Source: Planctomycetaceae bacterium
GTDB taxonomy: Bacteria; Planctomycetota; Phycisphaerae; UBA1845; UTPLA1
Length of the DNA stretch: 64,000 bases
NCBI GenBank assembly: GCA_006969385.1
Contig: CP030884.1
Location: 248,001-312,000, forward strand
Reading direction: 5' to 3'
The notes under the pieces were generated by a model, which was not told the origin of the DNA, searched no databases, and saw nothing but the letters and a program-made list of their open reading frames with translations. The translations under genes were made by a program, and so were the position numbers. Positions 9,536 to 17,585 of this stretch are shown here, one piece after another; position 1 is the first letter of the stretch; the number at the start of each line of letters is the position of its first letter.

Positions 9536-10393
9536 ATGAACCGCTCCCAACGGGCCAAACTCGCGGAAGAAACGCTCGCCATCATCAAGCGCGGTAGCTA
9601 CACCAGCGCCGACGGCGAGAACGTCAAGATCCAAGCTGCCGTGCAGCGGTGTACGCGCGACGCGCGCTTGTATTCACCCGATCAGCTTAGCGAAGTGCGC
9701 GAATCGATTTTGCAGCAACGTATCGACGGAAAACTATCTAAGCACGAGACCGAGTTTGAAGTGACAGCGGAGACGACGCTGGAAGCCGCGCGGCGGTTAG
9801 TGGTTTCCGACGGCGAAGCGAACACCATGTGCCTCAATTTCGCCTCCGCCAAAAGCCCCGGCGGCGGCTTTATCACCGGCGCGCAGGCGCAGGAAGAATC
9901 CCTCGCTCGCGCATCCGCGTTATTCCCAACGTTGGAAGCAAGCTTTGAATACTACGATATCAACCGAGCCGAGCGCGACGCGTGTTACACCGATTACATG
10001 ATCTATTCGCCGCGCGTGCCCGTCTTTCGCGATGACGCGGGCGCGTTGCTCGATGAACCGTACGAGACGACGTTTATCACGTCCCCCGCCGTCAACGCCG
10101 GCGTCGTGTTGCGCGACCACCCCATCGCCCGCGAGCGCATCTAAACTATCATGTCGCGCCGCATCGAATACGTTTTGTCGATCTGCGCCGCGGAACGACT
10201 CGACCCGTTGGTCCTCGGCGCGTGGGGCTGCGGCGTGTTTCGCAACGACCCCGCCGACATCGCCGCCCGCTTCGCCGCCGCCTTAAAAGACGACGGCCCA
10301 TTCGCAGGCATCTTCAAACGCGTCGTCTTTGCGGTGTATGACAGAGCGGAACCGTCGGTGATTCGAAGGGCGTTTGAGACGTGTTTTGTATAA
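9536..10393 (+). pseudogene. TIGR02452 macrodomain-type (PARG-like) gene broken by an in-frame TAA
   Basis: Two parts in the same frame together match the TIGR02452 family (microbial poly(ADP-ribose) glycohydrolase-like macrodomain, usual length about 270-290 residues). Part one, 9536-10144, holds LAEETLAIIKRGSYTSADG and the ADP-ribose loop LNFASAKSPGGGFITGAQAQEESLARASALF. Part two, from 10151, holds RRIEYVLSICAAERLDPLVLGAWGCGVFRNDP. Only TAA ACT ATC separates the last residues of part one (ARERI) from MSRRIEYVL. In relatives this stretch is continuous, so one base change such as CAA to TAA explains it. The alternatives are re-initiation at the ATG at 10151, readthrough, or a sequencing error. 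All other conserved residues look intact, so decay is recent if real. Confidence 0.8.
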
Positions 10394-11025
10394 AACTGTC
10401 TGCGAAGGCGCATCACTTCTCGGAGCAGGCGTACGATGGCTTGTGCGTCACCGCCCGTGCTCTCACGCACGCAATTGCGCCAGTTTTCCCAAACGAAGGT
10501 GTCAATCAGCTTCTATCAATTAACAATCGCCTCTGGCTCAGACTTTCATACTTAACAGCACAGGCAATTTCAATGCGCCCGTTTTAAATTAGAGAAATAA
10601 TGGCGCTGAAATGGGATTGCAGAACGTGAATACGCCGAAGGCGTTACGCCAACTAGCCCCGGGTTGCCGAAACTCGGCTACCCGGGGTTTATGTATTCAT
10701 CGCAACGTTCAACCCCAACGGGGTTGCGGCATCCTCCGCTCGATCGACGCCACAACTCTTTCAGAGTTGAAATCGTTAGCGAAACCCAGTACCCAGGGTA
10801 GCCGCTACGCGTCAACCCCGGGCTACGTGGGGTAACGCCTTTGGCGTAGGGACTCGAATAAGCGAATGACGATCGGTATCTCAATGGGCTGTCCATTAGC
10901 CGGTTCGATTCACGTATTCATTATCTGCTGTTAAACAGCCGTAATCAGTTTTCCTCAACCTTGTCCCCCCTCCCCGCCCCCGTTAGCATCTCTCTTTTCA
11001 CAACACCAAAAGAAGCAAGACTCAT
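10394..11025. other. Gene-free region containing the palindrome cluster
   Basis: No credible coding sequence: the short open frames at 10381-10587 and 10611-10835 lack ribosome sites and run through palindromes. The bases 10631-10847 form the repeat cluster described separately; the rest shows nothing recognisable. Confidence 0.7.
10631..10847. repeat. Cluster of palindromes in a larger inverted arrangement
   Basis: Contains ACGCC-GAA-GGCGT (10632-10644), a CCCGGGT/ACCCGGG stem (about 10658-10687), AACCCC-AAC-GGGGTT (10711-10725), CAACTCT-TTC-AGAGTTG (10753-10769), a second AACCCCGGG stem (about 10790-10822) and ACGCC-TTT-GGCGT (10835-10847). The right half read in reverse (CTACGCCAAAGGCGTTAC, then TAGCCCGGGGTTG) resembles the left half (TACGCCGAAGGCGTTAC, then TAGCCCCGGGTTG), so two units lie head to head. 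High-copy palindromic units of this kind are common between genes in planctomycetes. Confidence 0.7.
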
Positions 11026-11484
11026 ATGGAACTCTCCGAATATCTGCCCCCTCAACTCGTCAAGGTGCCACTGGGTGCCGGTGACAAATCGGCGGCGATT
11101 GCCGAGTTGGTCGATCTGATCGCCGAGCAAGGCCTGACCAAGCGGCGCGACCAACTGTTGGCCGCCGTGATGGAGCGCGAGGCCCAAAAAACCACCGGCA
11201 TCGGTCGCGGCTTCGCCGTGCCGCACGCCAAGACCGACGCGATCGACAACATGACGATCGCCATCGGCAAGATGGGCGAACCGATCGAGTTCGACGCCAT
11301 CGACGGCAAGCCGGTCACGCTCATCGCCCTCATCGCGAGCCCCACCAGCGAAACGCGGCTGCACATGCAAGCGCTGGCCCGCCTGAGCCGCTTGGTCATG
11401 AGTCAGGAGACGTACGAGAAAATGCTCGCCGCCCAGTCGTCGGACGAATTGCACACGCTGGCGATTAATGGGGTGGCGGGGTAG
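11026..11484 (+). CDS. PTS EIIA domain protein (fructose/nitrogen type)
   Basis: 152 residues, a stand-alone EIIA of the Fru/Ntr class. The phosphorylated histidine is His67 in RGFAVPHAKTDAID, with the typical helix before it (LLAAVMEREAQKTTGIG) and the trailing LHMQALARLSRLVM. Such proteins accept phosphate from HPr or EI(Ntr) in the cytoplasm and, when not joined to a permease, usually act in regulation (PtsN type). No other PTS gene is in view, which favours a regulatory role. The start has a weak AAGAAGCAAG purine stretch. Family assignment is secure; the exact partner is not known. Confidence 0.92.
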   Translation: MELSEYLPPQLVKVPLGAGDKSAAIAELVDLIAEQGLTKRRDQLLAAVMEREAQKTTGIGRGFAVPHAKTDAIDNMTIAIGKMGEPIEFDAIDGKPVTLIALIASPTSETRLHMQALARLSRLVMSQETYEKMLAAQSSDELHTLAINGVAG

Positions 11485-11658
11485 GAGATTTTAGAATGGC
11501 GAAGAGCGAATTGGGAATGAGTAAGTCCCAATCGCGAATGATTGATGGTTTATTTTATACTGGATCGAATATTAGATAGTTTGTAGTGAATCGTGCATAA
11601 TAAGTGATGTGGTACGCGAATTGAGGTTTCGTCAAATCATAACGCGATGGGCAAACTA

Positions 11659-11685
11659 AAATGTCAAATCTCAAATTTGACATTT
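11659..11685. repeat. Perfect inverted repeat, 11-bp arms, 5-base loop
   Basis: AAATGTCAAAT (11659-11669) pairs exactly with ATTTGACATTT (11675-11685). No long T run follows on either strand, so it is not a standard terminator. It could be a protein-binding site or a small mobile palindrome. Confidence 0.6.
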
Positions 11686-11772
11686 GACTTTTGCGATTTA
11701 CGGAATGGGCGTGGCGATCATATCCACGGTTGATTTTAATTGCGTTGGATTCGGTAGCCTCAAAGGGGGCAT

Positions 11773-11877
11773 TAGACCAGTTCACGTTTAAGAGCGACGG
11801 CTGCACTGTGGCACCGGCTAATAGCCGGTAGATGCCGACAAATCACCCGAGGGCGCACTCAATCGTGAAGTGGTCTA
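11773..11877. repeat. 105-bp dispersed repeat, copy 1, with 14-bp terminal inverted repeats
   Basis: Starts TAGACCAGTTCACG and ends CGTGAAGTGGTCTA, which are inverted copies with 13 of 14 matching. In the middle, CCGGCT-AAT-AGCCGG forms a stem inside a GGCA/TGCC outer pair. Copy 2 at 17422-17526 has the same length and about 75% identity with no gaps (79 of 105 by hand count). No gene inside; looks like a miniature inverted-repeat element or a structured RNA. Confidence 0.75.
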
Positions 11878-11961
11878 GTCGTAACGGGATGACCGCCAAA
11901 CACGCTACCGCGAGCCCCTTCAAAAACTGGGCGTTACCGCGCTAGGCACGCCCACAGCAAC

Positions 11962-12003
11962 AAAAAAACTCGCGGCATCAGTCTTTCACCACTGCCGCGA
12001 GTT
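11962..12003 (-). terminator. Intrinsic terminator of fabI
   Basis: On the minus strand, AACTCGCGGCA (12003-11993) pairs with its exact inverse at 11977-11967 around a 15-base loop and is followed by seven T. It lies about 65 bases past the fabI stop. Confidence 0.85.
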
Positions 12004-12068
12004 CTGATTTCGCTTTTGTTTTCCTAACCAGCGCAACAACCACCGCGACGATTGCGCCTAAAAGCGGC

Positions 12069-12845
12069 TTACCAACCGACCATGCTGTAACCGGCGTCCA
12101 CGTAATGGATTTCACCCGTTACGCCGCTCGATAGGTCGCTGCACAGGTACAACGCCGACTTGCCGACTTCGTCGGATTCGATGTTGCGCTTCAGCGGTGA
12201 CTTGGTCGGATAGTGATCGAGAATTTTATCGAAGCCGCCGATGCCCGCGGAGCTAAGCGTGCGGCATGGTCCGGCGCTGATCGCGTTCACGCGCACCTTC
12301 TTCAAATCGCCAAGGTCGGCCGACATGTAGCGCACCGACGATTCGAGGGCGGCTTTGCAAACACCCATCACGTTATACCCCGGCACAAACTTGGCCGCGC
12401 CGAGATAGCTAAGCGTTAAGACCGAGCTGCCTTCTTTGAACATATCGAAGGCCTTTTGGCACACGCTGATAAACGAATAGCAACTGATGTCCATCGCCTG
12501 TTTGAAGTCTTCGCGACCGGTCTGGTAAAAGCGATTGAGCAATGCATCGCGATTGGCAAAGGCGACGGCGTGCACGAGAAAATCGATCTTGTCGTAGCTC
12601 TCGCGGACGGTGCCCAGAAACTCTTCGATTTGTTCGTCGCTGGTCACATCGCAGGGCGCGATGATCTTGGCACCGATGGGTTCGGCCAATTTGCGCACGC
12701 GCCGTTCCATGCGATCGCCGGGCAGATGGTTAAACGCCATCTCGGCCCCGTGCTTGTGAAACATGTCCGCGATATACCACGCCAGGCTGTAATCGTTGGC
12801 CACGCCAAAGATAACGCCTTTTTTGCCTTCAAGCAGGCCGCCCAT
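12069..12845 (-). CDS. fabI: Enoyl-[acyl-carrier-protein] reductase (NADH), FabI
   Basis: About 258 residues from the ATG at 12845, preferred over an upstream GTG at 12863 because GAGG precedes it and the protein then begins GLLEGKKGVIFGVANDYSLAW, the normal FabI N-terminus and nucleotide-binding site. The active-site pattern Tyr147 / Tyr157-(X6)-Lys164 is visible in SYLGAAKFVPGYNVMGVCKAALE, and the ending HYVDAGYSMVGW is typical. FabI reduces the enoyl-ACP double bond in the last step of each fatty acid elongation round in the cytoplasm. Transcribed alone, ended by a strong terminator. Confidence 0.97.
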   Translation of the reverse strand: MGGLLEGKKGVIFGVANDYSLAWYIADMFHKHGAEMAFNHLPGDRMERRVRKLAEPIGAKIIAPCDVTSDEQIEEFLGTVRESYDKIDFLVHAVAFANRDALLNRFYQTGREDFKQAMDISCYSFISVCQKAFDMFKEGSSVLTLSYLGAAKFVPGYNVMGVCKAALESSVRYMSADLGDLKKVRVNAISAGPCRTLSSAGIGGFDKILDHYPTKSPLKRNIESDEVGKSALYLCSDLSSGVTGEIHYVDAGYSMVGW

Positions 12846-12968
12846 CAAAAACCTCGCCGCCACATGCGGACGCTGCCGCGCCCTGAGTCATAAATTCAAC
12901 CAAACGCCCAATTTAGAACGAATCCGGGGGGTTGTCCAGTTACACCAATACTCGAAACAACGGCCCGA

Positions 12969-12997
12969 TTGTTCGAGTCTAACCGATTAGCTAGACT
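12969..12997 (+). promoter_or_regulatory. Promoter of the heptosyltransferase gene, leaderless layout
   Basis: TTGTTC (12969-12974), 17-base spacer, TAGACT (12992-12997). The hexamer ends six bases before the GTG start, so the transcript would begin at the start codon. Confidence 0.45.
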
Positions 12998-13003
12998 GAA
13001 CTT

Positions 13004-14110
13004 GTGACCCGCAACGCCGAGACCGACCAACCCGCGCCGCATTCGCCCCAGCGATTGCTGGTGGCCGTGCCCAACTGGATCGGCGACGTGGTCATGGCGA
13101 CCCCCTGCCTCAACGCCCTGCGCCGGCATTATCCCGCCGCCCAGATCACGCACCTGATGCGCCCATACGTATCGCAGGTGCTTGGCGGCAGCGACTTGGC
13201 CGACGACGAACTGTACTGGCCGACAAAGGGCAAGCGCGCAGTCGACGCGCGTTACACGTCCAGCACGTGGCACCTGATTCGCACGCTGCGCGCGGGTCAT
13301 TTCGACGCGGCCGTGCTGCTCACCAACTCTTTCCGCTCGGCCTTGGTTACCGCGCTCGCCGGCATTCCGCGCCGCATCGGTTACGCCCGCGACCGAAGGT
13401 CATGGTTGCTGACGGATAAGCTCTACCCCCCGTGCACAGGTCGCAGCTTCACGCCCATCCCCGCAATCGACTATTACAACGAGATCGCACGCAAGCTCGC
13501 TTGTACCAACATCGACCGTCGCATGCGCCTGCACGTCGCCCCCGCCGACGAAGCGGCAGTCACGGCCAAACTCGAATCGCATAAACCATCGCAGCCGCTG
13601 ATCGTGCTCAACCCGGGAGCGAATTACGGCTCCGCCAAATGCTGGCCTACCGAAAGGTACGCCGCCCTGTCCGACCGCCTCACCCGCGACCACGGTGCCC
13701 GCGTCATCGCCTCGTTCAGCCCCAAAGAAGCCCGTATGGCCGACCAATTACGGGCCGCCGCCAAGGGGCCCATCGATATTCATGTGGACCTCGGCATTGG
13801 GCCGTTAAAAGCGCTGATCGCGCGTAGCGACCTGCTCATCAGCAACGACACCGGCCCGCGCCATTTCGCGCCGGCCCTCGGCGTGCCCGTCGTTACCGTC
13901 TTCGGTAGCAGCGACCCGCGCTGGGCGGAAACCTATGCCGACCGCGAGCGCATCGTGAAACTCGAACTCGATTGCCAACCGTGTATGGAAAGAACCTGCC
14001 CGCTCGGTCATCATAACTGCATGCGCGAATTGCCCGTCGAGTTGGTCCTGAGCGCAGCCTTGGAATTGCTGCAAACAGATCGCGTGCCGCTGCGGGTGGA
14101 GGCCCATTAG
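13004..14110 (+). CDS. Glycosyltransferase family 9, LPS heptosyltransferase (WaaF-like)
   Basis: 368 residues, beginning at a GTG without a ribosome site but behind a -10 hexamer. Family-9 motifs are clear: LLVAVPNWIGDVVMATPCLNALRRHYP near residue 18, SFRSALVTALAGIPRRIGYARDRR, NPGANYGSAKCWPTERYA, and the nucleotide-sugar site ISNDTGPRHFAPALGVPVVTVFGSSDPRW. These enzymes add ADP-heptose to the inner core of lipopolysaccharide on the cytoplasmic face of the membrane. It is immediately followed by a sugar kinase of the same pathway. WaaF is the nearest named type; the exact acceptor sugar cannot be read from sequence. Confidence 0.92.
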   Translation: MTRNAETDQPAPHSPQRLLVAVPNWIGDVVMATPCLNALRRHYPAAQITHLMRPYVSQVLGGSDLADDELYWPTKGKRAVDARYTSSTWHLIRTLRAGHFDAAVLLTNSFRSALVTALAGIPRRIGYARDRRSWLLTDKLYPPCTGRSFTPIPAIDYYNEIARKLACTNIDRRMRLHVAPADEAAVTAKLESHKPSQPLIVLNPGANYGSAKCWPTERYAALSDRLTRDHGARVIASFSPKEARMADQLRAAAKGPIDIHVDLGIGPLKALIARSDLLISNDTGPRHFAPALGVPVVTVFGSSDPRWAETYADRERIVKLELDCQPCMERTCPLGHHNCMRELPVELVLSAALELLQTDRVPLRVEAH

Positions 14111-14986
14111 GTGTTCACGACCGATCGCATGACGATCAAAAAACCGTATGCCGAGATGCTGCGCGACGCCGGTCTCGATACCGTGCAGAAAGTGCTGTGT
14201 CATCCGGGCCATGCGCTGGCCGCGTGGAGCCGCAGCAGCGACGTCATTCGCTTCGACCTCGAGGACAAGTCGACCTCGTTCTTTATCAAGCGCTACCACT
14301 ACCCTCGTTGGCGCAATCGCTTCAAGGGCATGTTCCGCGGCACGCTACTGAAGGCGAGCCGCGCCCGCAGCGAGTATCAATCCCTGCGACAAATGCGGCA
14401 ACTTGGCATTCAAGGCGTGCGCCCCGTCGCGTTTGGCGAACGCCGCATTGGCCTGTTCGTTAAGAGTTGCTTCATCATCACTGAAGCCGTGCCCGACGCG
14501 ACGGCACTGTCGAATTTCATTCAAAATTTCAGCAGCACGACGTCGCCGCGCTCGGTGGCGATTCGTCGCGAAATTCTCACCTCGCTCGCCCGCCAGGTCC
14601 GACACATGCACGAGGCCGGCTTTGTGCATCGCGATTTGTTCTGGCGCAATGTGCTGATTCGCTGTCTGCCGGGCGAACGCTTCGAGTTCTACTTTCTCGA
14701 TGCGTCGGTGGGCCGTTGGATTCGCCGCTCCAGTCGGCGCGAGGAAAGCATCGTGGCCGACCTCGCCGCCATGGGCGCGGCCGCACCGCATTTTTGTTCC
14801 AAGCCCGACCAGTTGCGTTTCCTGCTCGAATACTTGGGCGTCAAGAAACTCAGCGAAGAACAACACCAATGGCTGCGGCACGTGCAGGACCGATCCAGCA
14901 AGCTGCGCGCGCAGGAATTGGAACGCCTACGCCGCGGCCGCGTTTTCGACGCCGCCGAGGAGCCGGTTTTGGTCGAGTCAGTCTGA
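14111..14986 (+). CDS. Lipopolysaccharide core kinase family protein (WaaP/KdkA-like)
   Basis: 291 residues from a GTG that abuts the previous stop codon, with GGAGG eight bases upstream; the in-frame ATG at 14129 lacks a ribosome site. The fold is protein-kinase-like: TSFFIKRYHYP carries the ATP-binding Lys, ARSEYQSLRQMRQLGI the helix-C Glu, and HEAGFVHRDLFWRNVL the catalytic loop. The later FYFLDASVGRW supplies the metal-binding Asp. Members phosphorylate heptose or Kdo in the LPS inner core. Translational coupling to the heptosyltransferase supports this role. Confidence 0.87.
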   Translation: MFTTDRMTIKKPYAEMLRDAGLDTVQKVLCHPGHALAAWSRSSDVIRFDLEDKSTSFFIKRYHYPRWRNRFKGMFRGTLLKASRARSEYQSLRQMRQLGIQGVRPVAFGERRIGLFVKSCFIITEAVPDATALSNFIQNFSSTTSPRSVAIRREILTSLARQVRHMHEAGFVHRDLFWRNVLIRCLPGERFEFYFLDASVGRWIRRSSRREESIVADLAAMGAAAPHFCSKPDQLRFLLEYLGVKKLSEEQHQWLRHVQDRSSKLRAQELERLRRGRVFDAAEEPVLVESV

Positions 14987-15334
14987 CGCGGCAATGGCGT
15001 CGGCCCGCACGTAAATCTCCTCCGGCGCGGATTCGAAGTACCGAAACAGTGCCGGGCAGAGCCAACCCTCCATTTGGTATTCGTCGGAATGGTAATAGCG
15101 GCCGCCCGCTTCCTCGCGTCGCAGGTCGATTCTAAGTTGATGCCCCGGAAACGCGACGGACGAAAACGTCAGCCGAAACCCACCGGCAGCATTGGGAATC
15201 TCGGCGACCAAGCGATCGATCATCTCCGGAATACCGGCAACAAACGGCTCCCGCTCCAACCCGACTGCCGGATCATCGAAAACCCAAAGCCCTTCCCAGC
15301 GATAAGGTTTGATGACCATGATCGTGTTTGCCAT
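14978..15334 (-). CDS. DUF6717-like small protein
   Basis: 118 residues beginning MANTIMVIKPYRWEGLWVFDDPAVGLEREPFVAGIPEMIDRL. I recall this opening as the DUF6717 family, a small cytoplasmic protein of unknown function; the name is from memory and moderate in certainty. GGAGG precedes the ATG. It converges with the kinase gene, overlapping it by nine bases at the 3' end. No catalytic motif is evident. Confidence 0.7.
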   Translation of the reverse strand: MANTIMVIKPYRWEGLWVFDDPAVGLEREPFVAGIPEMIDRLVAEIPNAAGGFRLTFSSVAFPGHQLRIDLRREEAGGRYYHSDEYQMEGWLCPALFRYFESAPEEIYVRADAIAASD

Positions 15335-15556
15335 CTTGCAAGCCCTCCGCTCGTGAAACTCGTGATGTGACTGGCCGACCCGCCGTCAATATAGCCGTGG
15401 CATCGACACGCCGCATCTGCCACCTACGGCGTTCCATCTGCGTGAAATTTTTCACGAGCCATCTCCCGAAGTAAGCCCGAACCGGTTAAAATTCCGACGA
15501 AAAGACCCTTGAAGACTCATTCGTTTCCGGACGTTCAAACGAAGGAAATTTCGCTC

Positions 15557-15982
15557 GTGAATAACGATCAACTATCGATGCTCGCCCTCACCGCCCCCGT
15601 GGGTTACGGCCCAATTGCCGTGCTGCTCGGAATCGCGTTCGTCGTGGGGCTGGCGATTCTGTTTCTTACGCACTTCATCCCCAAGAAAAAGCGGCATGGC
15701 GAAGAGAAAGAAGGCATCTACGAATCGGGCATGCCGGTGATTGGCGACGCCCGCCAACGCTTCAACGTGAAGTTTTATCTCGTCGCGATGATGTTCCTGA
15801 TCTTCGATGTCGAATTAATCTTCATGTACCCGTGGGCAATGGCCTACTTGGAAGCCAAAGCGGACGGCAGCGCTTTTGCCGCCAATGCCGACATGCTTTT
15901 CTGGGTCATGTTTGTGTTCTTCACGATCCTGACACTAGGATTCTTATATGAGTGGGGCAAAGGCATTCTCAATTACGATTGA
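15557..15982 (+). CDS. nuoA: NADH-quinone oxidoreductase subunit A
   Basis: About 141 residues from a GTG at 15557 that has AAGGAAA eight bases upstream; the longer open frame from a TTG at 15509 has no ribosome site. Three transmembrane helices are visible, with the subunit A signature KEGIYESGMPVIGDARQRFNVKFYLVAMMFLIFDVELIFMYPWA between helices 1 and 2. It is part of the membrane arm of complex I near the quinone site. Followed at 149 bases by nuoB and then nuoC, but nuoD and later subunits are absent here. Confidence 0.95.
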   Translation: MNNDQLSMLALTAPVGYGPIAVLLGIAFVVGLAILFLTHFIPKKKRHGEEKEGIYESGMPVIGDARQRFNVKFYLVAMMFLIFDVELIFMYPWAMAYLEAKADGSAFAANADMLFWVMFVFFTILTLGFLYEWGKGILNYD

Positions 15983-16035
15983 TGCCCAACGCATCGTCCC
16001 GCGTCGATGACAAAAAAACGCTCGGCGAAACGATC

Positions 16036-16094
16036 TCAGAGCCGCGTCCCGTGGACGCATCGAAACAATTTCAGAGCCGCGTCCTGTGGACGCA
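16036..16094 (+). repeat. Direct repeat of a 24-base palindromic unit between nuoA and nuoB
   Basis: Two copies starting TCAGAGCCGCGTCC, at 16036-16059 and 16071-16094, differ at one base and each contain a GCGTCC-GGACGC stem. A related TCAGAGCCGCG sequence occurs at about 24406. Looks like a dispersed intergenic unit. Confidence 0.6.
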
Positions 16095-16131
16095 CTGAAT
16101 TGAAATCCGCAATCCGAAAGGTTGCCACGAT

Positions 16132-16716
16132 ATGCAAAAAAGCGAATACCAACCGCACAGCATGGGCAATGACGACGTCGTCACCACGCGCCTCGATGAG
16201 TTGGTGGGATTCTTCCGCCAAAACGGCGTGAACTGGGCGCGCAAGCACTCGCTGTGGCCGCTGCCCTTTGCGACGGCCTGCTGCGGCATCGAGCTGATGG
16301 CCACCGCCTCCAGCCGTTACGACCTCGCCCGTTTCGGTGCCGAGGTCATGCGCTTCAGCCCGCGCCAGAGTGACCTGCTCATCTGCGCCGGTCGCGTTGC
16401 CATCAAAATGATGCCGGTGCTGCAACGCATCTACAAGCAGATTTGCGAGCCCAAGTGGGTCATCTCGATGGGTGCCTGTGCCTCCACCGGCGGGGTGTTT
16501 GATACGTACGCCGTTGTGCAAGGCGTCGATCAATTCTTGCCCGTCGATGTGTACGTGCCCGGCTGCCCACCGCGACCCGAGACATTGATCGAAGGCGTCA
16601 TGGCCATTCAGCGGCTCGTCGAACGCGACGGTGTGCAAACCAGCGCCCAACGCGGTAAGGGCCTCGGTATGGTTGTTGAGCCGACGGTGCAGGTAGGCAT
16701 CGAAGGAAAAAACTAG
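16132..16716 (+). CDS. nuoB: NADH-quinone oxidoreductase subunit B
   Basis: 194 residues. Carries the four ligands of cluster N2: adjacent Cys50 and Cys51 in FATACCGIE, Cys117 in [12 protein letters not shown] and Cys146 in VPGCPPRPE. Subunit B sits where the peripheral arm meets the membrane and passes electrons to quinone. The N-terminal 40 residues match normal length. AAAGG is about 14 bases before the ATG, rather far. A hairpin follows the gene. Confidence 0.97.
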   Translation: MQKSEYQPHSMGNDDVVTTRLDELVGFFRQNGVNWARKHSLWPLPFATACCGIELMATASSRYDLARFGAEVMRFSPRQSDLLICAGRVAIKMMPVLQRIYKQICEPKWVISMGACASTGGVFDTYAVVQGVDQFLPVDVYVPGCPPRPETLIEGVMAIQRLVERDGVQTSAQRGKGLGMVVEPTVQVGIEGKN

Positions 16717-16737
16717 TTTCGCGTATTCCGCACTTAA

Positions 16738-16758
16738 CCCCCGGCCATTGGCCGGGGG
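16738..16758 (+). terminator. Hairpin between nuoB and nuoC, possible attenuator
   Basis: CCCCCGGCC-ATT-GGCCGGGGG, perfect nine-base arms, followed by CTAATTTG rather than a solid T run. It may pause or partly terminate transcription, or stabilise the nuoAB message. A very similar hairpin ends clpC. Confidence 0.5.
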
Positions 16759-16812
16759 CTAATTTGTCACAACGAAGAACGCCAATTTGCGCACCGCTCC
16801 GGAAATCACCAT

Positions 16813-17346
16813 ATGGCCAGCCCCGACCAAATTGTCGCAGCATTAAACAAGAAGATTTCCGGTGCCGATTTCACCGCCACGCCCCTGCTCATGCGCGGTG
16901 ACGAACCGGGCGATCAGATGTTCATCCGAGTCGAGCCCGCGCAACTGATCGATGTGCTGACCTTCCTGCGCGATGACGCCGCAATGAAGTTCGAGCAACT
17001 CGTCGATCTGACCTGCGTCGACTACCTCAACTTTCCCGATGCCACCGACCGCTACGGCGTGATTTATTCGCTGCTCTCGCACACGCACGGCCATCGCATC
17101 TTTCTAAAAGCATTCGTGAACGACCCCGAACCCAAGCTCGCCTCCGCCACGCCGATTTGGAAAGGTGCCGACTGGATGGAGCGCGAAGTCTTCGACATGT
17201 TCGGCATCACATTCGAAGGTCATCCCGACCTCCGCCGCATCCTCACCTGGGACGATTTCGGCTCCTTCCCACTACGCAAGGATTACCCCCTACGCGGCAA
17301 AGGCGAGCGCACCAATTACGAAGTTACCACCCGCGATAGCGCCTAG
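16813..17346 (+). CDS. nuoC: NADH-quinone oxidoreductase subunit C
   Basis: 177 residues. Contains the 30-kDa subunit signature [24 protein letters not shown]-like segment ([20 protein letters not shown]) and [16 protein letters not shown], typical of the NuoC C-terminus. It belongs to the hydrophilic connecting arm of complex I. nuoD, usually next or fused, is not here; the following 560 bases are noncoding. So complex I genes are split in this genome, or the remaining genes lie elsewhere. Confidence 0.95.
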   Translation: [177 protein letters not shown]

Positions 17347-17421
17347 CCGCCTGTCGCAGGCCGCAAGAAATAAACGGCGTCAAAATTCATCTCTTGCACT
17401 GACCAAAAATCACCATCCGCC

Positions 17422-17526
17422 TAGACCATTTCACGACTGAGAGCGATGGTTGCGCTGTGGCGTCGACTAGTAGCCGGTGTATGCCAACAAATCATCCAAT
17501 ATCGCAGTCACTCGTGCGTTGATATA
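17422..17526. repeat. 105-bp dispersed repeat, copy 2
   Basis: Same length as 11773-11877, aligned without gaps at about 75% identity. The left end (TAGACCATTTCACG) is conserved; the right end has drifted (9 of 14 against copy 1), so its terminal inverted repeats are weaker. Confidence 0.75.
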
Positions 17527-17548
17527 GTGCATGCGAATAACGCAAACT

Positions 17549-17585
17549 CCCTCTCCCTTGCAGAGAGAGGGCTGGGGTGAGGGTT
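17549..17585. repeat. CCCTCTCCC / GAGAGGG intergenic palindrome
   Basis: CCCTCTCCCTTGCAGAGAG leads into GGGCTGGGGTGAGGGTT. This sequence type (CCCTCTCCC...GGGCTGGGGTGAGGG) is widespread between genes in many bacteria and behaves as a REP-like unit. Confidence 0.65.

Larger units (their letters stand above)
11485..12068. other. Gene-free region with hairpins and a 105-bp repeat
   Basis: No supported gene. It holds a perfect 11-bp-arm hairpin (11659-11685), a 105-bp repeat (11773-11877) and the terminator of fabI (11962-12003). Confidence 0.7.

Noticed and set aside
10381..10835. Short frames in the palindrome region
   Set aside because: No ribosome site, and the frames run through palindromic repeats.
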